The notes under the pieces: model-generated
Told to the model about the DNA's origin: nothing
Seen by the model: only the letters and a program-made list of their open reading frames with translations
The model's database searches: none
Made by a program: the position numbers and the translations under genes
Assembly (NCBI RefSeq): GCF_019492055.1
Contig: NZ_JAICBX010000005.1
Coordinates: 186,001-250,000, forward strand
Direction of reading: 5' to 3'
Source: Flavimaribacter sediminis
GTDB lineage: Bacteria; Pseudomonadota; Alphaproteobacteria; Rhizobiales; Rhizobiaceae
Length of the DNA stretch: 64,000 bases
Shown here: positions 8,352 to 17,706 of the stretch, piece by piece
How the letters are laid out: each line of letters opens with the position of its first letter
Numbering within the stretch: position 1 is the first letter of the stretch

Positions 8352-8682
8352 TCCGGTCCGGGCGGTCGTATCCGGTCCGGCCGGGACCGGCCTCCGACCT
8401 CCCGGCCGGCGCTGTCGTGCCCCGCCGGACGCCTCCGAAGTCGCCTGGCCCCCCGGGCCGCCGGCGCTTGCCAACCTTCAGGTACTCCTTGGACCGGCCA
8501 TAGCAAAGTCTCGTCGCTATACCCTCGCGGCGGCACTGGTCGGCGATGCTCTCTCCGCCGCGAAGCCACTCCAGCACGATGCGGATCTTCTCCTTCGCGG
8601 AATGCTTTTTGCGAATCCTCCGCCGGATGTCCTTCACGACTTTTTCGGCCGGCGGCTTCGTCGTCTCGGACTTCCGTCTCAT
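8236..8682 (-). pseudogene. Truncated IS3-family transposase OrfA
   Basis: The reverse strand from 8682 (GAGGAGG ribosome-binding site upstream) begins MRRKSETTKPPAEKVVKDIRRRIRKK. It contains the helix-turn-helix portion KIRIVLEWLRGGESIADQCRREG, then SKEYLKVGKRRR, typical of IS3-type OrfA. After about 80 residues (near 8440) the homology is lost and the frame runs on in Gly/Pro/Arg-rich sequence to 8236, overlapping the end of the transporter gene in antisense. OrfB is missing. It is a 3'-truncated remnant. Confidence 0.65.
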
Positions 8683-8746
8683 CGTCTGGCCTCCTCGGGC
8701 ACGATGAGCCGAAAACCCTCCGTTTCGAAACCAGCTCGGGAGTCTC

Positions 8747-9754
8747 ATGGGCGCTGACGTCGGACACAATCGCGACAAGAACTTTACGGTGCACAAGGTG
8801 AAGAAGCGCATCGAGCAGGTAGAAGCGAGCATTGCGCGCTATCTGGCAGCACTTGAGCGGGCCGACCGTCAGGACGATGATGTGATGGAAGCAAAGACGG
8901 AGCGGATTACCGAGAAGATCGAACGCCTGCGCCGTCAGATGCGCGCGTTCAAGGCAATGGAACGGCAGGTGGAGGCAGCTGCTGACAAACAGGTCTCGCT
9001 CACCGATCCCGACGCCCGTTCGATGGCCACCAGCGGCAAGGGCACGGGCACCGTGGGGTACAACGTGCAGTTCGCGGTTGATGCCGAGCATCACCTGATT
9101 GTTGCCCATGAGGTCTCCAACGCCGGCAGTGTCCGGGCACAACTGACGCCCATGGGCCGCAAAGCGCGTGAGGCAATCGCGTGTCCGGAAGTGACGGTGC
9201 TGGCGGACAAGGGTTACTACAATCGCGACGAGGTGCTGGCGTGCAAGGGAACCGGCATCGTGCCGCTGATCCCCAAGACCCATGCCTTCGACAATACGGG
9301 ACATGGCCGTTTCACCACGGCCGATTTCGCCTATGATGTTGAGCACGACCGTTACACCTGCCCGGCGGGCAAGCACCTGACCAAGGGCAAGGTGCGCTCC
9401 GACCGCCGCCAGGCGACGTATATCTACCGCAATCTCACCAGCTGTCCGACCTGCCCACTCAAGCCCAGGTGTACGCCCGAGAGGCTCAAGCGCGTAAAGC
9501 GCATGGCAGGCGAGGAGGTGCTTGAAGAGATGCAGGCAGGGCTTGAGGACATGCCCGATGCCATGGCTATCCGCCGGCAGACCGTTGAGCACACCTTCGC
9601 CACGCTCAAAGCCTGGATGGGCACAACGCCATTCCTGATGAAGCGCCTCAAAAACGCCAAAACCGAGATGGCCTTGAGTGTTCTTGCATACAATCTCAAG
9701 CGAATGATCAAAATATTCGGTATAAAGCCGCTGATCAGCGCCATCATCAGTTGA
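8747..9754 (+). pseudogene. IS1182-family transposase, 5'-truncated
   Basis: The frame encodes 335 residues. Homology begins at NRDKNFTVHKVKKRIEQVEASIARYL (about 8768) and runs through the DDE-type catalytic core (DARSMATSGKGTGTVGYNVQ, LADKGYYNRDE), the Cys cluster TCPTCPLKPRC and the C-terminal RRQTVEHTFATLKAWMG. Full-length IS1182 transposases are about 450-480 residues and start with a DUF772 domain, which is missing here. The 5' end is joined directly to IS3 OrfA debris. The sequence GTTTTCACACGGCC at 9831-9844 may be the right terminal inverted repeat. Confidence 0.8.
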
Positions 9755-9932
9755 TCGCACGCGCACGCTGGAATATGCGCTGCATTATCAGGCCCAACAA
9801 ACGCTGCTAAAAATGCTCCCTAAGCCGCGTTTTCACACGGCCTCGGTCGCGTTTGGGCATGGCGAAAAGTTACAGGACCGCCCTGCCAGCCTCAACCGGA
9901 TTCCCTCTGACGCCGCCGCCACTTGGGGAATT

Positions 9933-10091
9933 TCAGTTCAGGTCTCTGAAAAGGTCTTTGAACTCCTGCGCGGATGGGTCCGGCAAGTCGGAAAATGCGA
10001 TTGATTTCGGCTCGGTGTTCACTTGGCCGTAGCCAAATCCAAGTGACGCGAGTGCGGCCACGACGAAAAGGACTGAGCGATCCAATTTCAT
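9933..10091 (-). CDS. Small exported protein of unknown function
   Basis: A 52-residue product beginning MKLDRSVLFVVAALASLGFGYGQ, a convincing signal peptide, followed by only about 30 residues (NTEPKSIAFSDLPDPSAQEFKDLFRDLN). An AGGAAAG ribosome-binding site precedes the ATG at 10091; an alternative ATG lies at 10109. It begins just after the porin gene ends at 10106 and probably belongs to the same transcript. It may be the 5' stub of a longer periplasmic protein cut off when the IS1182 end inserted nearby. Not recognised as any family. Confidence 0.5.
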   Translation of the reverse strand: MKLDRSVLFVVAALASLGFGYGQVNTEPKSIAFSDLPDPSAQEFKDLFRDLN

Positions 10092-10105
10092 GTGCGCTTT
10101 CCTGT

Positions 10106-11389
10106 TCATAATGCCGCTCGGAACCGAAGGCCGAACAGCGCGATCGAGTCGTCTTCGCGGTTCAGGGCAGGGTTTAGGATGTACTGCATGCTCGGAGTCA
10201 GTTCGATGCCCTCGGTGAGCTGCCACCTCTGAAAAACCTCGACAGTGATCTGATCGTCCAGTTTGACACCGAACGTATCTTCGCTCGGTCGGCTCCAGTT
10301 TACGCCAAGGCCGAAAAGGCTGCTGCTGATATCCCGGCTGTATCCGATGCCTGCACTGATTGAGGCCTCATAGAGGGCGTCGCCTCCTTCTGACCAGCCA
10401 CCACGCAGGAACGGAAGCCAATGCTCATTCACGACGTGGCTGATGCTAAAGGCCACGCCATACCCTTCGGACGTGCCGGCCGCATTTCGCTCGTCTATAT
10501 GCCAGAAGGTCAGGTGATAATTGTTGAAGAACCGCGCCGCGGACCCCGTCGTCCACCCGAATTCAAACGACTTGAAGGTCTCTCCCTCGTCGAACAGACT
10601 GATGGAGAAGGGGTCCGCCGCATCTGCGTTGGCGTCCACAATCCCACCCCCGACGTAGAAATTGTCGTTCAGGAAATAACCTGCGGCCACACCCAGCGCG
10701 GCATCGGGCAGCCCGCCTATGGTTCCGGACCCGGTCTGGAAGGCGAGGTTGGCGAATCCCTGCCAGGGACTCGCAAGCGCATAGGCATCGGTATAATCGG
10801 TGGTATCGAGCAAACCCAAATAAACGGCCCCGCGACCCTCGGCGAAAAGCTGTCTCCAGTAGAGGTGCGTTAACCGCCACCTCTGATCACTGTAGGTGGG
10901 ACCGATAATACCGGCATATCCCAGTTCCCCGGCGAAATCCTTGACCGGAACGGTGTCCAAGCGGTGGCGGTTACCGCCCGAGAAAAGCAAACTGCCTGTG
11001 TTTTCGGTGCCGCGCCCGGTCAGTACCCACTCCCCGAAGACGCGAAAGACACCGGTGGCGGCCGTGTTCTCGCCCGGGCTATCTGACGCGACATATCCTA
11101 GGGCGATATAGTCGAGCCCGAAATCGAGGCCTGTGCGATCCTTTATCGAGGCTTTCCAAGCCGACCATGACTGAAGCAAATCGACGTCCAGCACCGAGTC
11201 CTGATCCTGAACGTCCGACTCAAGCGTGGCAGTGATCGAACCCGGCCCGGCGAGTGATTCAATCTTAGATTGCGCGTGCAAGGTCGACGGAACAAAGAGA
11301 GCAAAGATCGCGCCCGTCAGCACAATCTGCCGGTTCAGAGAAAGCGCATGCAGCGCAATCCGTCTCATACGGTCCATCTCACATATCAT
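10106..11389 (-). CDS. OprB-family carbohydrate porin
   Basis: A 427-residue outer-membrane protein with a signal peptide ending near STLHAQS. The body has alternating-hydrophobicity beta strands: WSAWKASIKDRTGLDFGLDYIALGY near the N-terminus and GQFG-like porin segments such as GGGIVDANADAADPF. The last residues, SIALFGLRFRAAL, give a hydrophobic C-terminal strand for outer-membrane assembly. This is the pattern of carbohydrate-selective OprB porins (16-strand barrels). The start at 11389 has AGGAGG 6 nt upstream. It is likely to admit the small substrates of the island's periplasmic hydrolases, though that link is inference. Confidence 0.78.
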   Translation of the reverse strand: MICEMDRMRRIALHALSLNRQIVLTGAIFALFVPSTLHAQSKIESLAGPGSITATLESDVQDQDSVLDVDLLQSWSAWKASIKDRTGLDFGLDYIALGYVASDSPGENTAATGVFRVFGEWVLTGRGTENTGSLLFSGGNRHRLDTVPVKDFAGELGYAGIIGPTYSDQRWRLTHLYWRQLFAEGRGAVYLGLLDTTDYTDAYALASPWQGFANLAFQTGSGTIGGLPDAALGVAAGYFLNDNFYVGGGIVDANADAADPFSISLFDEGETFKSFEFGWTTGSAARFFNNYHLTFWHIDERNAAGTSEGYGVAFSISHVVNEHWLPFLRGGWSEGGDALYEASISAGIGYSRDISSSLFGLGVNWSRPSEDTFGVKLDDQITVEVFQRWQLTEGIELTPSMQYILNPALNREDDSIALFGLRFRAAL

Positions 11390-11847
11390 TCTTGACCTCC
11401 TTGCCGCCCTTCATGATCATGCTCACCCTATCCTCCGGGTTATCAAGCAACGAGATGTCATTTTATATGTTCATTGGTCCCTAATTCTGAAATCCCCAAA
11501 CAACCTGCCGTTTTGGGGCCATCATCGCCTGACGTTGTCAGTGGAGCAAGCGATTTCCAGTCGGACACCTCGAATTACCGGCATTTCTGAGATATACATT
11601 AAATATGAGTGATTTTGATGTTGAGCATCGTTGATGCCGATCCAGCTCCGACGTGGCCTGTCCTTCACATGGAAATTGATCCTTTATCTGCTTGGACCGT
11701 ATTCGACGAATTTTTTCGATATTCGGAAGGGCCGATTGAAACTATTGAATGGTAATAATGTCGGCGAAGCGAGCGCGTTTAAGTCTGTTTGACATTTTTC
11801 ATCCTTCCTTCTTGCGGATCATTGACAGCGCGTATGACCCAATTTTG
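11390..11847. other. Intergenic stretch upstream of the porin gene
   Basis: About 460 bp between the outer-membrane transporter gene and the porin gene, both on the minus strand. It holds the porin ribosome-binding site and presumably its promoter. No protein-coding frame, tRNA or repeat is visible. It is more AT-rich than the flanking genes (for example 11455-11600 and 11700-11800). Confidence 0.5.
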
Positions 11848-12675
11848 CTATTTCACGGGAAACAGGAACGTGACAGCCAGCCGTCCGCCGATACCCTCCG
11901 GACCGCCTGTCGAACTGACGGCCCAATAACGTATTCCGGCCTGTAACTGGACGGGCTGCTTCCCGAACTTCACGAGCTTGCTGATCGCGAAATTGATTGG
12001 TACCGACCACTCGTCGGTCTCCCAGTTGTAGGTCGATTCCGTGTTGAGGGAGAATGTCCAGGCATCTTGTGTCGTATAGGACAGGAAGGGCTGCAGAAAG
12101 GTGGAATTGATATCGGCGCGAGAGCTGTCGCCGGCAAAAGACCAGATATGGTTGGCCAGTCCTCCGACCGTCCACGGACCGCTCTGTTTCAGGACGACCG
12201 CGGTGGGGCCCGCTCCCCATTTCTCGGCACCCAGCAGTTCATCGGTGGCGGTCGGAACCAGGAAGACCGGACCCACTCCCCAGATGAGCCCGCCCGGGCC
12301 GGGCTGTTTGGGTGAAAAGAAGATGCTTTGCGTGATATCTCCCAGTCCAAACTGGTCTCCGGAAAACCCCGAGATGTTGTCTTGCCATGCTATCGGAACG
12401 ATGGTGCGTGAAATGACGTTCCAGTCCTCGCTGAGCGAAAACGGGATCACAGGCTGAACGTTCACGAAGGCCTTTTCACCGTTCTCTGACCCGTAACCGG
12501 TATCGTAGTTGAACTGGAACGGCACGCTGATCAGGGACGCGATCGGATTCGCAAGCTGCTTGGCGAGGTCGGCATCGTCGGCAGCGGCGTCGGCAACGGC
12601 TGGCTCGCACGTCAGCGACAGGACAGCGCCGATTGCCGCGAACAGCCCAACCGAAAATTTACCATGCATGGCCAT
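11848..12675 (-). CDS. Outer-membrane transporter-like protein (MetA-pathway/phenol-degradation family)
   Basis: A 275-residue protein with a signal peptide (MHGKFSVGLFAAIGAVLSLTCEPAVADA) followed by a beta-barrel-like body: LISVPFQFNYDTGYG, NVQPVIPFSLSEDWNVISRTIVPI, GLGDITQSIFFSP and a terminal GGRLAVTFLFPVK strand. These features match the family annotated as transporter or putative MetA-pathway of phenol degradation, thought to be outer-membrane channels for hydrophobic compounds. The better start may be the second ATG (12669), which has a GGGGGAA site at good spacing. A fragment of a paralogue lies at 13163-13345 on the opposite strand. Confidence 0.72.
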   Translation of the reverse strand: MAMHGKFSVGLFAAIGAVLSLTCEPAVADAAADDADLAKQLANPIASLISVPFQFNYDTGYGSENGEKAFVNVQPVIPFSLSEDWNVISRTIVPIAWQDNISGFSGDQFGLGDITQSIFFSPKQPGPGGLIWGVGPVFLVPTATDELLGAEKWGAGPTAVVLKQSGPWTVGGLANHIWSFAGDSSRADINSTFLQPFLSYTTQDAWTFSLNTESTYNWETDEWSVPINFAISKLVKFGKQPVQLQAGIRYWAVSSTGGPEGIGGRLAVTFLFPVK

Positions 12676-12954
12676 TTCCCCCGGGCCGGTTTCCTTCCTG
12701 AATTGATTGCCTTCCGAATACTGGTAAACCAGAAAAATGATTGCATCCTAAGTCTGTCGTCGTTGGATATGTTGAAGTAGAAGTCATTTCCGCTCCCTTG
12801 ATCTCAAAGCAGATTCGTCAGGTCGGGAGCGGCTGCGTTCGAGGAGGCCGGACAAGGCGGGCTGCTTGGGCATGGGGAGCGTCCTTTGTGATCCCGGCCA
12901 ATCTACCCCAAGTCGCTCAGAGGGCAAGGTTGTTCAGACATTCTATAGTCCCGA

Positions 12955-13155
12955 TCGGAAGATTTGCACCTTCTTTTTGGGGGCGAAATCGGATGATCTG
13001 CATCTTCACTGTTGTTCGAAGCGGATCCTGTTGCTGACAGTGTGAGTCTAGGTGCAATCGCACCAATGTTGCCGGGTGCGGCGTTGCGACTGGAGTAGGT
13101 TCATGAAATCGAAGGACTCTTGGACGTGATGGTCCTTGTTCGGCCCTTCGTGACG
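12955..13155 (+). repeat. Dispersed repeat copy B (IS21-like terminal repeats plus flank)
   Basis: Carries the same ordered blocks as 4505-4640 and 14870-15050: GGAAGATTTGCACC and CGGATGATCTGCATC, then GTTCGAAGCGGATCC, then a GCACCAATGTTGCCGGGTG block. It shares further sequence with copy C through TCATGAAATCGAAGG and CTTCGTGACGCCTCTT. It ends exactly where the transporter fragment (13163) begins, which suggests the fragment was joined to the repeat by recombination. The interval 12676-12954 holds the promoter region of the minus-strand transporter gene and no gene. Confidence 0.55.
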
Positions 13156-13162
13156 CCTCTTT

Positions 13163-13345
13163 CCCTTGAGTAAACTCGTTACCTTCGGCAAGCTGCCCAA
13201 CAGCTTCCAGCTTGGCGGCCGCCAATACGTCGAAGGCCCAGTAGGCGGCCCCGACTGGGGCATGCGATTCGGCGTTACCTTCCTTTTCTCCAAACAGGTC
13301 GGCGAAAATGGGGCTGGCCGCCCGCGCCGCCCTCGGATGGCTTAG
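13163..13345 (+). pseudogene. C-terminal fragment of a paralogous outer-membrane transporter
   Basis: The + strand reads PLSKLVTFGKLPNSFQLGG, then RQYVEGPVGGPDWGMRFG, then VTFLFSK, and runs to a TAG at 13343. This aligns with the last ~45 residues of the intact transporter gene nearby (ISKLVKFGKQPVQLQAG ... GGRLAVTFLFPVK). No upstream part remains: the sequence before 13163 is the dispersed repeat. The 16 residues after FSK are unlike the family and reflect read-through into foreign sequence. Confidence 0.7.
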
Positions 13346-13415
13346 CGCGTGGCAATAACCGGGTCTCGGGTCTCAACAGTGGTTTTTCAGAACCACAGCC
13401 CTGAAGAGACCGGCC

Positions 13416-13612
13416 ATGACCGCCATCCATTCCATCCCGCCAACCTTGCTGGTCGCCAGTGACATTTCCAAGCATCGCCATGAGGTGCTGATCCCCATCC
13501 CAGGCAAGACACGCCGCCGGCGCTGAACGGTCATGAACGCGCTGGAGGATTTACAGCGCCTGTCCACGGTCCTCGCCAGCTACGACCTTGGCATACGATA
13601 TGCCGCTGGGTG
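13416..13612 (+). pseudogene. IS110-family transposase, N-terminal fragment with internal stop
   Basis: The frame opens MTAIHSIPPTLLVASDISKH and continues RHEVLIPIPGKTRRRR, which is the N-terminus of IS110-type DEDD transposases including the first catalytic Asp in ASDISKH. A TGA then interrupts it (13524-13526). The frame resumes TVMNALEDLQRLSTVLASYD and stops at 13612, again within the expected family sequence. The remaining ~250 residues are missing. Confidence 0.7.
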
Positions 13613-13812
13613 AGCGCATGTACCGCATCAGTTCACTCCGTCATCTGGCTTCAGACTACGGCACACCTGACGGCAGGCGGCGCATTGGACGTGCACGACT
13701 ACTTCTCGGATCGCCGACAGTTAGTTCGCTACGGATCACTATTCGTCTTGGGGGCGAGACTCGAGAGACACCGCAAGCGGGTTCTCAGCGTATGGCGACG
13801 CATTGATCCCTA

Positions 13813-14760
13813 TCATTTATGTCTTACCCTGAAGGCCTGGCTGGGCAACTCGCCAAACATATTTTTGTATGCGCGGGCAAACTGGCCACTGCTCAAGAAT
13901 CCATGCTGAATGGCAACGTCCTTTACGGATCTTGGAGGAGCTTCCTCTGAGACCAGCTTCTCCCGGATCGATGTGAGGCGAAGTCGATACAAGTACGCGC
14001 CAGGCGACATTCCGTATATGTCAGAAAAAGCCTGGTGCAGTCGAGACTTCCCTACACCTGCCATGCGGCAGAGATCGGCAATGGTAAGGAGAGAACAGTC
14101 GGCCTCTCTGATTTTGCGAAGCGAGTCCCGAACAATTCTCAGCTCGCTCTTGCGGTTCACGGTCTCGCTGTAGTTCAGTTGATCCGCCTCGATGGTCCAG
14201 TCTGCAATGGCTTCGATCATCGCAACTTCAACGGAACGAGGCAACCTGCCAAAGGTGGCTTCAGATCCGTTCGACGGGGCCCAAGCAAGCGGCTTAAAGA
14301 GGATTCCCAGCAGCCGCTCCCTGTGGGCCTCCGGAACGTGCAGTTGTCGGTACGTGTCAACAGATATAGCGAAATTTCGACCGATCAAACAGGAGATCAT
14401 CCGGCTCAGCACCGACCTGCGTATACCGAAGGTTATAAAGTCCCGAGACTCTGCAACGACGTCGAACTCATGTGCGCCGTCGAGTTTGAAGACGGTATTT
14501 CGTGTCGCGCTCATACCATTAAGAAGGTAGTCGCCTTTCCAGGTGATTGGAATCGAGTAACCGATCCAATCCACTTCGGGAACCGACGTCCAGATTGACC
14601 GGGCGCCCGTCCTGATACGAACGATAAAGCTGTCTCGCCCACGCACTTCGATACGGGCCAAGCCCAAGTGACCCGGATCCAGTTGGACAAGTGACGAGTA
14701 AACCGTGGGAATCCGCTCAAGGAATTCCAAATTGAGCTCTCTTCTCTGCCGGTGACCCAT
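13813..14760 (-). CDS. AraC-family transcriptional regulator
   Basis: A 315-residue regulator. The C-terminal ~100 residues form a double helix-turn-helix AraC domain: LTIADLCRMAGVGKSRLHQAFSDIYGMSPGAYLYRLRL, then KDVAIQHGFLSSGQFARAYKNMFGELPSQAFR. The N-terminal two-thirds is an uncharacterised sensor region with no cupin HxH pattern, resembling the AraC_binding_2 type that responds to small ligands. The start at 14760 has AAGGGGAGG upstream. It lies between the porin/transporter group and the M24 peptidase gene and is the only transcription factor recognised in the island, so it may control that cargo. Confidence 0.85.
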   Translation of the reverse strand: MGHRQRRELNLEFLERIPTVYSSLVQLDPGHLGLARIEVRGRDSFIVRIRTGARSIWTSVPEVDWIGYSIPITWKGDYLLNGMSATRNTVFKLDGAHEFDVVAESRDFITFGIRRSVLSRMISCLIGRNFAISVDTYRQLHVPEAHRERLLGILFKPLAWAPSNGSEATFGRLPRSVEVAMIEAIADWTIEADQLNYSETVNRKSELRIVRDSLRKIREADCSLLTIADLCRMAGVGKSRLHQAFSDIYGMSPGAYLYRLRLTSIREKLVSEEAPPRSVKDVAIQHGFLSSGQFARAYKNMFGELPSQAFRVRHK

Positions 14761-14869
14761 CGGCCTCCCCTTTGGTCAACACAGTTACCGCACCTTAGTT
14801 CGTGTCGGACCAACTACCGCACCTTAGTTTGTGTCGGAACAACTATAGCTTGTTTTGAGGCAATCGACC

Positions 14870-15050
14870 GGTATCGGATGATTTGCACCTTCTTTTTTGT
14901 TCAAAGCGGACCCTTTTGCTGAAAGTATCAGCCTAGGTGAAGTTGCGCCAATCGTGCCGGGTGTGTAGATGCGACTGGTTTTAGGTCATGAAATCGAAGG
15001 GCAATTGAGAATGGTGCTGCTGCTTCGGCCCTTCGCAACGCCTCTTCGCC
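14870..15050 (+). repeat. Dispersed repeat copy C (IS21-like terminal repeats plus flank)
   Basis: Starts CGGATGATTTGCACC, then GTTCAAAGCGGACCC, GCCTAGGTGAAGTTGCGCCAATCGTGCCGGGTG, TCATGAAATCGAAGG and CTTCGCAACGCCTCTT, colinear with copies A and B. The interval 15051-15371 between this copy and the peptidase start holds no recognisable gene. It may be further debris of the same insertion sequence together with the promoter of the peptidase gene. Confidence 0.55.
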
Positions 15051-15371
15051 ATGTCCTTGCTGCCTTCTCGATGGCCGTGCTGCCGCAGTCGCGCCGCAAG
15101 CGCCCGGCGAATACCTGCGTTGCCGTGAAGCATCGAGGAATCTGGTCTGCACGGATGATCGTGGCCACGGTTCCAAGCGTTTCTTCATTGCGGCCCTCGA
15201 CCACGTCAACACGGTTACCTATCTACGAAGGGTGTCGAAGTCCGATCCTGACGGTGCCAGAAAAAGCGCGTCAGCGGTGCGTGTTAGGTTTGAGATGGCA
15301 AGTTCGGACCCCTCATCATCTTCGAAATCCGAACTAAATCCCAAGCAAACCCATGAAAACAGAGGCATGAT

Positions 15372-16766
15372 ATGAAACTTTCTCGTAGACAATTTGGTCT
15401 TGGTACAGCTGCAACGGCTGGCGGGTTGTTTCTTCCCGCAGTCGCCCCCGGGTCGGCGATGGCCCAAACGAACATGTTCGAAGGATCATCGGACCAGTTC
15501 TCCGTGACGCCGCCCGAGGATGGCAAGAACTGGCACCCCTTGGCTGCCCAGCGACCTCACAACGATATTCTATCCCGTCTTCAAGGCATCATGCATCGAG
15601 AAGGATTTGATGTTCTCTTGCTGATTAACCCGGAAAATATACTCTATTCAACGGGCTATTTTTCCAAATTCGCCTATGCACCAGGGGTTCCTGCAGGATC
15701 CCAGACGGCGGCAGTTATTCCGGCAGAAGGGAAGGCACATCTGGTCGTCAGCTTGTACGAAAAAGATGATGCCCCAAGACAGACAATAGATGTTGAGTAT
15801 GAATCCGTAGCCGGTTTCGTTTTTGTAGATGACGGAACCGCGGAGTCACATCAGGAACGCGATCCCGTCCTTGACCCAGCTCTTACCATTAAAGCTGCAT
15901 TAAGTATTGCACAGGACTACTTGGGTCCAGATGGAAAAATCGGTATCGAGGCGGGCATGTTGCTCGGAGGATTTAGGGATTACATAGAAGGTGAACTAAA
16001 CGGTACGCCGTTAACGGACTGTAGCGGCGTGATGTTTGAATCGCGCCTGATCAAGTTTCCTTGGGAAGTCGATATGCTGAGATTGGCGGCCCAACATGCG
16101 GAGCGTTTCATGGCGCGCGCAGCTCGGGAACTGAAACCCGGGATGAACGCCATGGGTTTTGATAAGATGATTCAAATAGCCGCTTGGGAGGAAGATAGAG
16201 AAAACTCCATGAGCACTCTTGGCTACCAGACTGGAATTGGACCTTATTGGGGCATCGGCTTAGCCCCTCGGAACTATGTAATCCAGGAGGGCGATGTTGC
16301 GCGTATTGATGGCGGCGGAGTGCATTTGGGCTATATCAGTGACATCTCGCGTACCTGGGTTGTTGGTGGCTCGAAGCCAAATCAAGCGCAGGTGGATACC
16401 TATGACGCATTGTATGCCGGATTCGCAAAAGGCCTTGAGATGCTCGCGCCTGGCGTGAAGATGAAGGATCTTTATGCTGCAATCCGGGCAGAAGTGGAAA
16501 AGTCGTCGGTTATTCCTGTTTACCCCCGAGGACACATGGGGCACGGCATTAGCGTGGCTCCGACAGCAGAGGACGTTCCTAAGATCTCGCAAAATGAGGA
16601 AACCGTATTCCAGCCTGGCATGTGCATTAGTATGGAGTGCTCGTATATGGCGGCCCAGGGAGCTCCCGCACCGGGACCGTACAACATTGAAGACTCCTTT
16701 GTGATTACCGAAGATGGATACGAGCGGTTCACCATGGCCCCAGATTCGATATTCTGGAACGTATAG
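15372..16766 (+). CDS. Tat-exported M24-family metallopeptidase (Xaa-Pro peptidase/creatinase fold)
   Basis: A 464-residue protein with a twin-arginine signal (MKLSRRQFGLGTAATAGG, cleavage near AMAQ), so it folds and loads metal before export. An N-terminal creatinase-type domain (ENILYSTGYF) precedes the pita-bread catalytic domain. Metal ligands are visible: the two Asp in RIDGGGVHLGYISDISRTW, His in GHMGHGIS, Glu in CISMECSYM and Glu in YNIEDSF. All five dinuclear-site residues are kept. The ATG has AGAGG 6 nt upstream. Its base composition is noticeably more AT-rich than neighbouring genes, which is consistent with separate acquisition. Whether it cleaves Xaa-Pro peptides or a creatinase-like substrate is unknown. 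Confidence 0.83.
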   Translation: MKLSRRQFGLGTAATAGGLFLPAVAPGSAMAQTNMFEGSSDQFSVTPPEDGKNWHPLAAQRPHNDILSRLQGIMHREGFDVLLLINPENILYSTGYFSKFAYAPGVPAGSQTAAVIPAEGKAHLVVSLYEKDDAPRQTIDVEYESVAGFVFVDDGTAESHQERDPVLDPALTIKAALSIAQDYLGPDGKIGIEAGMLLGGFRDYIEGELNGTPLTDCSGVMFESRLIKFPWEVDMLRLAAQHAERFMARAARELKPGMNAMGFDKMIQIAAWEEDRENSMSTLGYQTGIGPYWGIGLAPRNYVIQEGDVARIDGGGVHLGYISDISRTWVVGGSKPNQAQVDTYDALYAGFAKGLEMLAPGVKMKDLYAAIRAEVEKSSVIPVYPRGHMGHGISVAPTAEDVPKISQNEETVFQPGMCISMECSYMAAQGAPAPGPYNIEDSFVITEDGYERFTMAPDSIFWNV

Positions 16767-16861
16767 CGACTGGATAGCGACGCTTTCTCCGGTGGGGCTT
16801 TCTCGGGATCTCTGAGGAAGTTCCTTTTGGCGGCGTGACGTGCTCCCCTGAATGTACCCAT

Positions 16862-17683
16862 TCATAGGCTAGCCCTGTTCACGTTGTGGTCCATTGCGGA
16901 CCGGGTTGCAAACTCGTTCGGTGTGAGCCCGTTGAGGCTCGTGTGTGGCCGGTGCAGGTTGTAGTCGATCCTCCATTCCTCGATGATCTCGCGGGCGTGG
17001 CGGAAGCTGCGGAAGAGATGCTCGTTCAAGCACTCGTCCCTCAGCCTGCCGTTGAAGCTTTCCACGAATCCATTCTGCATCGGCTTTCCGGGTGCAATGT
17101 AGTGCCACTCAACACTGCGGTCCTGTTGCCAGGCGAGCATGGCATTTGATGTGAGTTCCGTGCCGTTGTCCGAGACTATCATGCAGGGGTAGCCGCGTCG
17201 TTCGGCGATCGCATCCAGTTCACGAGAGACACGTTCGCCCGAGATCGAATTGTCAACGACAGTCGCCAGACATTCCCGGCTGAAGTCGTCGATGACACAC
17301 AGGATACGGAAGCGACGTCCGTCGACCAGCGCGTCCGACACGAGGTCAAGGCTCCAGCGCTGGTTGGGATCCTGCGGGATCGCCATGGGAGCACGTGTGC
17401 CCAAAGCTCGCTTGCGGCCGCCACGTTTGCGGACGGTAAGCCGTTCCTCCTTGTAGAGGCGATACAGCTTCTTCCAGTTCACCACGACGCCTTCGCGCTT
17501 CAACAGCAGGTGCAGACGGCGATAGCCGAACCGCCGCCGTTCCGAAGACAGTTCCCGCAAGCGCTGTCGCAGGCCGGCGTCGTCCGGCCTGCTCGACTGG
17601 TAACGGAAGACACGCGGCGCAATGCCAACCAGGGCACAGGCCCGCCGCTGCGAATAGTCTCTCATCTCGATTGCCCAACTCAC
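16862..17683 (-). CDS. IS3-family transposase OrfB
   Basis: A 273-residue integrase-core transposase. It has an N-terminal HTH_21 region ([31 protein letters not shown]) and a complete DDE triad: Asp in [10 protein letters not shown], Asp in VSDNGTEL and Glu in [15 protein letters not shown]. The C-terminal motif is [16 protein letters not shown]. Length is normal for OrfB of this group. In IS3 elements it is made as an OrfAB fusion by programmed frameshift; the broken orfA upstream should block that. Confidence 0.88.
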   Translation of the reverse strand: MSWAIEMRDYSQRRACALVGIAPRVFRYQSSRPDDAGLRQRLRELSSERRRFGYRRLHLLLKREGVVVNWKKLYRLYKEERLTVRKRGGRKRALGTRAPMAIPQDPNQRWSLDLVSDALVDGRRFRILCVIDDFSRECLATVVDNSISGERVSRELDAIAERRGYPCMIVSDNGTELTSNAMLAWQQDRSVEWHYIAPGKPMQNGFVESFNGRLRDECLNEHLFRSFRHAREIIEEWRIDYNLHRPHTSLNGLTPNEFATRSAMDHNVNRASL

Positions 17684-17706
17684 GGCTTTCCTCCTGGAGC
17701 CGGGCG

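Noticed and set aside
6735-8474. 579-codon antisense frame over the metal-transporter gene
   Set aside because: Arg/Gly/His-rich translation mirrors the transporter codons on the other strand; no motif or start signal.
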